A stretch of DNA of 35,090 nucleotides from Chara braunii (lineage: Eukaryota; Streptophyta; Charophyceae; Charales; Characeae): positions 1,968,973-2,004,062 of the forward strand of contig BFEA01000281.1 of the NCBI GenBank assembly GCA_003427395.1. Direction: 5' to 3'. Within the stretch, counting starts at the first letter, position 1; the number at the start of each line of letters is the position of its first letter. This document shows positions 29,071 to 35,090 of this stretch, one piece after another. Below the pieces are notes generated by a model that was not told the DNA's origin, searched no databases, and worked only from the letters and a program-made list of their open reading frames with translations. The translations under genes were made by a program, and so were the position numbers.

Positions 29071-29676
29071 TCAGCTCTCGCCACGGTGCAGCTGAGTGGC
29101 GGGACCAGAACCCAGATCACCGCCCTCCGCCCCTGCCCCGCTTGACTCGCAACCGCTGCACAGCTTCAACGGCAACGGCAGCTCCAGGGATGGGTTGACG
29201 TCGCAGGGGACGTCTAGAGTGATGTTTTTGTCCTCCAACATGTCGAAAAATTCACGCGCCAAAACAAAACCGCCCCCGAGAACGAGTTCTCTGTAGAACG
29301 GGGTGTTCACAGCACCTGCTCCGAACCCCTCACACAATTCGAGGTCCAACAACGCCCGTTTCGAATTGGCAACGACGTTGCCCTTGGCGCTATAAACTTT
29401 CTGCATATAGAAATGTCGCCGGCCCCCCTTTGCATCCTCCCACCGCAAGACGGCACCAAGCACTCTATGCCTTCTGCTGTCATCGATGAAGATGACAGGA
29501 CCACATGGCTGCGCAGTGGGGTTGGAAGCGTCTCCACAGCACCAGTCAATAAACCATTTCGACCTCGAATGGTTCGACCTCCCCTGCGTGGCAGTAGACG
29601 ACCGCCTCGTGGAATCTTTTCGTGATTCCTTCCCGGAGGTCCTTGTTGGCTCCACCTCGCCCTTGGAAGAAGACAT
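29071..29676 (-). pseudogene. N-terminal segment of the large gene, unknown function
   Basis: About 200 codons. A Ser/Arg/Lys-rich start (MSSSKGEVEPTRTSGKES) is followed by a globular-looking part with WFIDWCCGDASNPTAQPCG, PVIFIDDSRRHRVLGAVLRW, GGRRHFYMQKVYSAKG and REFFDMLEDKNITLDVPCDV. I recognise no family. The paired Cys residues (WCC, CSGC) could bind metal, but no standard zinc-finger spacing is present. The frame stops at TGA 29071 and continues directly as GQFDDSEDEGTALPLSDTRR. Confidence 0.55.
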
Positions 29677-29843
29677 ACTGTCTACGAACAACAACGCAAA
29701 TCGAACAGCACACCATGAAGTCAACGTGTGTCAAAACACAGGAGAAACAGAACACTCGCTGCCGCACGTCAACACAAGCTGCAGCGCAGCGAAAGCCGCA
29801 CATGAAGACACCCAGGCACCCAAATCCGGAACAGTGAGAAGGG

Positions 29844-30880
29844 GTAGTCCGCCGGGATCCGAACTTCAAGCGGGCAAGAGACCGAGAGGCAGACAGAGAA
29901 GGAGAAGCAAGTGAAAACTCGCAGTGTGCATGGGATCACGCGCTGTTTATGCGGCACACGGGCCACCCCGAAGAACAAAGACAGACAAACGCACAGTGAA
30001 AATCGCAAAGTCCGCCGGGATCCGAACAAAAGGACGGTGCGTGAGATAGAGACGGCGGAAGCAGATTTCGGGAATTTTTTGCAGGAATCAACTGGCGGTC
30101 ATGTTCGAAGCTCGCGCTCGGCGGGGTAGTGTTCCCGACAGTCCAACAGCAGAAGCTCGCTGAGAGCCAAACCAGAACAAAGAGGCAGCCATGCAGCCAG
30201 CGTCCTAGAACCGTGCTCGACCAAACGCACTCCGGAACCATTGCGGGGCGGGTTGTGCAACCCACCCGGAACCATGAAGACTCACGACAAAGCAACGCAC
30301 CTCCCGAAACGTGAAGTTCGCCGGGATCCGAACTTCAGAACGATGCGACAGGCAGAAACGGCGTCTCGGACATACGATCCGCAAGTCTAAGGTTGTTAAA
30401 CTCAAACCCGGCCCAGGAAGGCCACACCGGAATAAAAGGCTGGTTGAAATGGAGGAGTCAAGGGACCTACGAAATGTCGACACAGCTGTCGCTTTCGAGC
30501 TTGGGTCCATCCAGTGCCAAGCTGTGCATAACGCGAGAGTGAAAATCGGAGTAGTTCGGATCAGGGCGGACTTTGGCTGTTGCCGGAATCCACGAGGGAT
30601 CTGGAAGACAATCGTCTGTGGCAATAGACAGGCGACTCCTGAAGTTCGTCGGGATCTGAACTTCAGGAGGACGCGAGAAAGGGAGACAAAGAGAAACATC
30701 CAAAGGCACACGAGGAAAAACCCCAGGGTTCCACAGCCGACCGCAGGTTTCGATGGCAGCAGTCATCGAGTCAAGGCGTAATTGGTAGCAGGACCGTTTC
30801 CGACTCTGCTCAGCACTCGAAGCTCGGAGGCCGGTAGGACGCACAGGCCAAACCGCGAAGTTCGCCGGGATCCGAACTTC
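29844..30880 (+). repeat. 24-bp inverted-arm sites, cluster C (six copies)
   Basis: Copies start at 29844, 30007, 30313, 30641 and 30857 in plus orientation (GAAGTTCG, CCGGGATC, CGAACTTC), with one reversed copy at 30551. The copies at 30313 and 30857 are exact. The intervening sequence is unique except for short GAGAC/GGCAGA words and looks non-coding. The cluster fills the space between the start of the large gene and the frame at 31010-31777. Confidence 0.88.
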
Positions 30881-31009
30881 AAGAGGGCGCGACACGGAAA
30901 GAGACGGCGTGCACTAGCAAAACTGCTGCCTCTCACGCCTTTCTCCACTGCTAAAACTATGCTATGTTCGGCATCACACAAGTCTCTCACTCGTCTCCCT
31001 TCTTTTCAC

Positions 31010-31777
31010 TTAAGCACGATGTCCAACCACACGTCCAGATCTTGTGACAATCGCGGTTCCTCGGGGACGAGGTCGCGAACCGTAGCCATACAAAGCATTC
31101 ATTGACGATCCGTAAACGCGGACCAGCGGATCGTCGACGGTTGCAGTTTTCGAAAAGACGGACATGTATTTCATCCTAACAAACACTCCCGGTCGTGCTA
31201 AGGAGTTCCCTATACAGTCCCGTATGGCGGACACTTTCTCCTCGACCTCCCTAAGCAACGAAAAGTTTTGGACCGGCCCTGCTATAACCAAATCTCGCCA
31301 CCCATCTACACGTTCAGGCCCGGGCGTCGGCACGAATTTGGACCCCTCGATTGCCACCTCGTTGCGTGATACAAGCACAACTGCATCGACGAGTTTCCTG
31401 CTCTTGTTCGACGCAGCGACACATAGAACTCTGGCGAAATCAGACCCGGACACAGTCAATCGCACACAACAGTATGACATAACTTGTGGAGAATTCCCGG
31501 GGCACCGGAGCGGGTACTGGCCCAGGAACGAGCAGTGACGAGCGCAATCCAGCAAATCTTGTTTCTGTGAGTCTCCCCAAGTTCGTGGCGATGAGCTGAC
31601 GTAGTGGCATTTGAGGCGGCTGAAATGGCGGCTAATGCAGCCCAGCACTCTGCGCATGTGTTTCAGGAACTTGTGTCCGAGGACAGCGTCAGATAGCGGG
31701 ATGAGGTTCCCGAATTCCAACATGTTGGCGAATTTGTACTGGCATGTCGGTGCCTTGGTCGGCGACCGACCGATCAA
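31010..31777 (-). CDS. Hypothetical protein (orphan, possibly element-encoded)
   Basis: An uninterrupted frame of 255 codons with normal amino-acid composition. A second Met in the frame (31723, MLEFGNLIPLSDAVLGHKFL) is an equally good start. Landmarks: KHMRRVLGCISRHFSRLKCH, DLLDCARHCSFLGQYPLRCP, ARVLCVAASNKSRKLVDAVV, PERVDGWRDLVIAGPVQNF, LLREVEEKVSAIRDCIGNSL, ARPGVFVRMKYMSVFSKTAT and a basic Arg-rich tail (SRPRPRGTAIVTRSGRVVGH). I recognise no domain, signal peptide or membrane segment. It lies in the same orientation as the large gene, 1.3 kb upstream, on the far side of cluster C. It may be a second gene of the element or its first coding exon; no donor was found to settle this. Confidence 0.5.
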   Translation of the reverse strand: MIGRSPTKAPTCQYKFANMLEFGNLIPLSDAVLGHKFLKHMRRVLGCISRHFSRLKCHYVSSSPRTWGDSQKQDLLDCARHCSFLGQYPLRCPGNSPQVMSYCCVRLTVSGSDFARVLCVAASNKSRKLVDAVVLVSRNEVAIEGSKFVPTPGPERVDGWRDLVIAGPVQNFSLLREVEEKVSAIRDCIGNSLARPGVFVRMKYMSVFSKTATVDDPLVRVYGSSMNALYGYGSRPRPRGTAIVTRSGRVVGHRA

Positions 31778-32258
31778 TCAGCTAATTGGACAAGCACAAA
31801 CCGAAAAGTCGATCAATCAACTAATCAGTTACTTGTGCCGACGCTCTCCTGTCAACCGGTTTGCTGGATCGGTGGTATGCCTGCTGGTTGGGCGATCGCA
31901 CAGAGGGTGATGCCACGGTTGCAACGCAAACACACGTTCGACTGTGTGGTTGGTGGACTGCTGGATCAACTGGTCGTCCGTCCGCAGTCCGAACAGTCGC
32001 TCAGTGATGTTGGTAGTGGTGGATCTATTGACCAGTTTACTGTTCGCTCGGGGTACATCAACGAGTGTGATGGATCGGTCGCTCGCCGCCAGGTTGGTCG
32101 TTCGCGCACGGTGCCACGTGTGTTTTGTTATTACATTTGATACTGGCGAAAAACACACACGCGGTGACAACGTTGAGACAGCACACGCGATCAATCGACC
32201 GATCGCGAGCTCTCTGTTCCTGTTCGGCGATTGGTCGACTGGGTGCGTCTGCTGTCCC
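31778..32258. other. Unassigned, GATCAATC-rich sequence
   Basis: Dense in GATC, GATCAATC and CGATCG words. A minus-strand frame of 164 codons (31829-32323) has repeated polar residues but no domain and runs into the fold-back, so it is not called. Confidence 0.45.
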
Positions 32259-32548
32259 GACAATGTCACCTCCTGCTTTGATTGATCATCCATTTGGCAG
32301 ATCAACGGCGGTATCGTGATCAATCGTGATGGTCCTCTTCATCACTCACGTGCGGTATGGCCGATGTCACCACTCACGTGTGGATGATTGATCTAATGAG
32401 TGGAGAAAGATCCGATCTGCCGCGCGGTTATTATGTTTCGTGACCGATCGCCTCGCGCTCGATCGAAGCTTTCATCATGCATCAGTTACTCAGCTCATGA
32501 GAACTGCCCAATGAACGGCCGATCGAAACACGCGGTGACAATGTCGAG
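32259..32548. repeat. Degenerate fold-back element (relative of the next)
   Basis: The left part, ACAATGTCACCTCCTGCTTT, then GATCATCCATTTGGCAGATC, corresponds to the left arm of the element at 32655. The right part (32393-32545: GGAGAAAGATCCGATC, TTATGTTTCGTGACCGATCG, GATCGAAACACGCGGTGACA) corresponds to its right arm. Arms are shorter and more diverged. Confidence 0.5.
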
Positions 32549-32654
32549 AGTGATCTGATCGTGCTCCATCGATACGGACTGCATATAATCAAGGGATATT
32601 ATCTACCTTGTGCTTTGGACTGTCTATAATCAATAATGAATACTATCAAATCAA

Positions 32655-33193
32655 GGAATGTTGTCTATCTGCCCATCTATTGTATCTCTGTCGCCGCGTG
32701 TTTCGATAAATCATCCTTTGGGAAGATCGACGGCTACTGCGTTGGGACAACAAACAGGAACAATGGAATATGGTCAGTGGTCAGGATGTGATGAACTGAT
32801 GAATGCCGATAGCTCCGATCGAACGGGCTGTGGTCGGTCACGAAACATAATCACCCCGCGCTCGATCGGATGTTTCTCCATTCATTAGTTTCATACACAA
32901 CAAGATCACATGAGATCCACACACAAACGTGTGGATCTCGTGTGCTCTTGTTGTGTATGAAAATGATGAACGGAGAAACATCCGATCGAGCGCGGGGTGT
33001 TTATGTTTCGTGACTGGCCACAGCGCGTTCGATCGGAGCTATCGGCATTCATCAGTTCGTCACATCCTGACCACTGACCACACTCCATTGTTCCTGTTTG
33101 ATGTTTGAATGTCGTAGCCCTCGACCTGCCCAAAGTGTGATTGGTCGAACCACGCCGCGACAGAGATACAATGGATGGATAGATGGACAACAG
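32655..33193. repeat. Large fold-back (inverted repeat) element
   Basis: Arms of about 265 bp: 32655-32922 (starts TGTTGTCTATCTGCCCATCT) and 32929-33193 (ends AGATGGACAACA after CAATGGATGGAT). The loop is ACAAAC between GAGATCCACAC and GTGTGGATCTC. Similarity is high along the whole length. The overlapping frames on the two strands encode almost the same 75-residue peptide only because the arms mirror each other. Confidence 0.8.
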
Positions 33194-33354
33194 ATTACAA
33201 TTCTTCATTACAGCGTACGGAATCGCCGAATATTACGCACGTATGTCGCTCAACGCCAGAATACAGCAGGAGTACCCTCGGGATGCGAAACAATTCATTC
33301 AACCATGGCCTCACACCTTGGCGACAACCTCCGCGCGTTCAATCGGCGCAACAA

Positions 33355-33640
33355 CACACACGCACACGAACAGACACATGCACACACACAAGCACACACA
33401 CACGCACACACGCTGCGTACACAAACACGCCCCTCAAGTAGAGACACTACATATGCAAACCCGAAAAAAAAACACTCCAACACACAATCAACCGCACGCG
33501 CACATGCAAAGACACACTCGTCACGCACAAGCAAACACAAACACAACCGCATGCGCATATGCAAACACACACTCGTCACGCACAAGTAAACACAAACACA
33601 ACCGCACGAGCACATGCAAACACACACTCGTCCAAACAGC
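33355..33640 (+). repeat. CA-rich minisatellite with a 55-bp unit
   Basis: CACACG-rich sequence from 33355 includes three 55-bp copies starting at 33491, 33546 and 33601 with ACCGCA(C/T)G(C/A)GCA(C/T)ATGCAAA, each followed by CACACTCGTC. Confidence 0.8.
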
Positions 33641-34941
33641 GATGATGTGTCAGCAGAAAAACCGCCCACAAGCGCTCACAGAAACACACACGTCCCGGGT
33701 TCGTGCGCACTCACCTTGTGAGAGTGTCGAGTGAAGATGCGTGCGGATCCCGTCATCGATCGAGACAGGAATGCTGCGACCTTGTGCCGTGCGCTTTGTG
33801 TTGGCGATGGTAATGCGTGGAGCGTCGGATGCGCTGATCCAGAATCGAGATGTCGTCGTTGAGTCGACGGGATGTCGACACGTGACATCGAAGATGACGC
33901 GGGCAGCGACTAGGGAGGTGGAGGGAGATGCGCCGTAGAAAAGGTGGCGACCAGGGTTTAGAACAGTTGTCCGTTCGCTTCGCTACCTATGGTGCTCCAG
34001 CTGGGCGGGGCGATGGTGTTGACGACAATGGTGGTGCGAGGCGTCCGTCCGGTAGCATCTACCCAACAAAAAACGCAGAAAGCGGCGTTCACGCCCCGGG
34101 CGTCGCTCGTATTTGTAGGCGCGCGTGGGTCAGGTCCCCTTCGGGTCTTCCATTTTAGAGTGCCTCGCAAGGTCCGTTTGACGCCGCGACAGGTTGGCCA
34201 CACGTCGTTCCATGCAGTTCCTGTGCGGGCGTCCGACGTGCATTTTCAAACCTGGCGTGGGGTGCGACGACAGATGAGCATCTGACTGGGGTCTGGTGCT
34301 GCCCATTTGCGTCTCCTGCCCGACGAGTTGGTGCGCGCAACGCCATGTAAGCCACTTCCTCCATCGCCTGCGCAAAATCCGTTGTCGCGCCTCGTGTCTC
34401 CGAGAGCGGGCGTCTTGATTTACCCCCGCCATCGCGTCTGTCGACTGAGCTTCGACATCCCCTCTTTGCGTTCCGCGTCATCGCGTGTCCGCCGTCGTCT
34501 GCGCTTCGCCCTCGTGACGTGGCCAACCGCGCCATTCAAGGTACAGTGCTGTTCTGTCTGGCCACGTGTCCTCCATCAACTACAACTGCTGGCGTTGGGG
34601 TTGAGGTGCATGCTTGTGTGCGCATAAGACGCGTTGCATCGTGCCACGTATAGCGGGTGGCGGGTACCGCTGTCGGCGTGAAGGGATTCGAGTCCTCGGC
34701 GTCCATCCCACCATGTTATTCACTCTCGCTCGTTCATTCCTTTTCTGTGATTCGTTTTCTTGTTTTGTATTCATTCTCGCTCGTTCATTTCTTTCATGAC
34801 TTCATTGCTTGTCCCTTTCGATGTGAACCACCCCCGCGCAGATATGTGCGTGGGATCCAGACGACACCAGTTGCCCTTGTGTTGCCACGTAGTCGACAGA
34901 GCCACATGTTAAGTGACGAGAACCTGAACACGGATCGACGA
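33641..34941. other. Unassigned, moderately GC-rich sequence
   Basis: Several overlapping frames of 60-126 codons exist on both strands (for example minus 34155-34535, plus 33989-34285), but none has a domain, and each overlaps an equally long frame on the other strand. CATTCTCGCTCGTTCATT is duplicated near 34720 and 34770. Confidence 0.45.
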
Positions 34942-34989
34942 CGTCCTCCCGTTGTTGAGCGCCAACGTCCTTCCGTTGTTGAGCGCCAC
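34942..34989 (+). repeat. 24-bp tandem duplication
   Basis: CGTCCTCCCGTTGTTGAGCG plus CCAA is followed at once by CGTCCTTCCGTTGTTGAGCG plus CCAC. Confidence 0.85.
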
Positions 34990-35072
34990 CCCTACTCAGC
35001 ATAAGAGACAGCCACTGCACGCCAGGTGGATGATTGAGAACCGCGCGCAGATCCCTGTCGTGCTCGCACAGT

Positions 35073-35090
35073 CGCCCCCCCCCCCCCCCC
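35073..35090 (+). repeat. Terminal poly-C run
   Basis: The window ends in about 18 consecutive C residues. Confidence 0.9.

Larger units (their letters stand above)
23839..29676 (-). pseudogene. Large decayed gene: ParB-like / DNA-methyltransferase-like polyprotein, upstream part of an Ulp1 fusion
   Basis: One reading frame of about 1,945 codons runs leftward from the ATG at 29676 (MSSSKGEVEPTRTSGKES). The ATG is five bases inside a probable acceptor TTGTTGTTCGTAG. The frame is broken by stops at 29071 (TGA), 28735 (TAG), 28114 (TGA) and 26974 (TGA), a 1-nt shift near 26470, then stops at 25247 (TAG), 24629 (TAA) and 24335 (TAG). Protein-like sequence continues in frame on both sides of each stop, and coordinate arithmetic modulo 3 confirms it. 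The frame ends at a GTAAGC donor leading to the Ulp1 exons. Order: unknown N-terminus, ParB/Srx-like domain, long unknown middle, methyltransferase-like domain, acidic region. Stops 25247 and 24629 might instead lie in an unrecognised intron. It cannot make the full protein as sequenced. Confidence 0.7.

Noticed and set aside
24335-29071. Alternative genetic code (TAG/TAA as Gln, TGA as an amino acid)
   Set aside because: All three stops would need to be sense, the frame also has a 1-nt shift, and the intact LEA gene ends normally. Decay is simpler.
31829-32323. 164-codon minus-strand frame
   Set aside because: It extends into the fold-back repeat and mostly translates GATC-rich repeated words. 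No recognisable domain.
33745-33770. Possible further 24-bp site at GTGCGGATCCCGTCATCG
   Set aside because: It has the GGATCCC core word but neither arm, so it is not counted. GGATCC words at 22302 and 34850 fail for the same reason.

Overview
This is nuclear DNA from a photosynthetic eukaryote, most likely a streptophyte (charophyte) alga of the Chara type. The clues are a group-3 LEA gene, interstitial plant-type telomere motifs (CCCTAAA), a nuclear copy of plant-like mitochondrial rrn18, trnT and cox2, and a very high load of (CT)n, (CA)n and (ATTG)n microsatellites and fold-back elements. The organism is an inference. No bacterial operon structure is present.

Layout. 1-3.7 kb: non-coding, simple repeats and C/G-rich palindromes. 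3.77-4.62 kb: a terminal-inverted-repeat (TIR) element. 4.95-5.65 kb: TATA box and a complete single-exon LEA gene, the only clearly intact gene. 5.65-10.1 kb: non-coding with short tandem repeats. 10.2-12.3 kb: a degenerate gag-like stretch on the minus strand with an AT-rich leader holding three hairpin repeats. 13.2-14.65 kb: a second TIR element filled with microsatellites. 14.96-17.97 kb: a nuclear insert of mitochondrial DNA (rrn18, trnT-GGU, cox2), broken by two non-autonomous elements, one of which carries a palindrome of about 0.9 kb. 18-20.6 kb: microsatellites and small fold-backs. 20.7-31 kb: the main system, described next. 31.0-31.8 kb: an orphan reading frame. 32.2-33.2 kb: two related fold-back elements. 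33.3-35.1 kb: CA-rich minisatellite and unassigned sequence.

Main system (20.7-31 kb, minus strand). Eight neighbouring minus-strand reading frames between 29.68 and 23.84 kb are successive pieces of one frame. They are separated only by single stop codons (29071, 28735, 28114, 26974, 25247, 24629, 24335) and one 1-nt frameshift near 26.47 kb. The frame joins through a phase-matched GTAAGC...TACAG intron (23838-23014) to a short exon, and then to an exon with a complete Ulp1/C48 cysteine-protease domain. The reconstructed architecture is unknown N-terminus, ParB/sulfiredoxin-like domain, degenerate N4/N6 DNA-methyltransferase-like domain, acidic linker, Ulp1 protease. I do not recognise this combination from a described family.

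The gene is accompanied by about 21 copies of a 24-bp site made of 8-bp inverted arms (GAAGTTCG and CGAACTTC) around an asymmetric 8-bp core (CCGGGATC). The copies lie in three clusters: downstream of the gene, in its intron and 3' half, and upstream of its start. A large, decaying mobile or selfish element carrying its own protein-binding or recombination sites is the most economical reading. That conclusion is inference.
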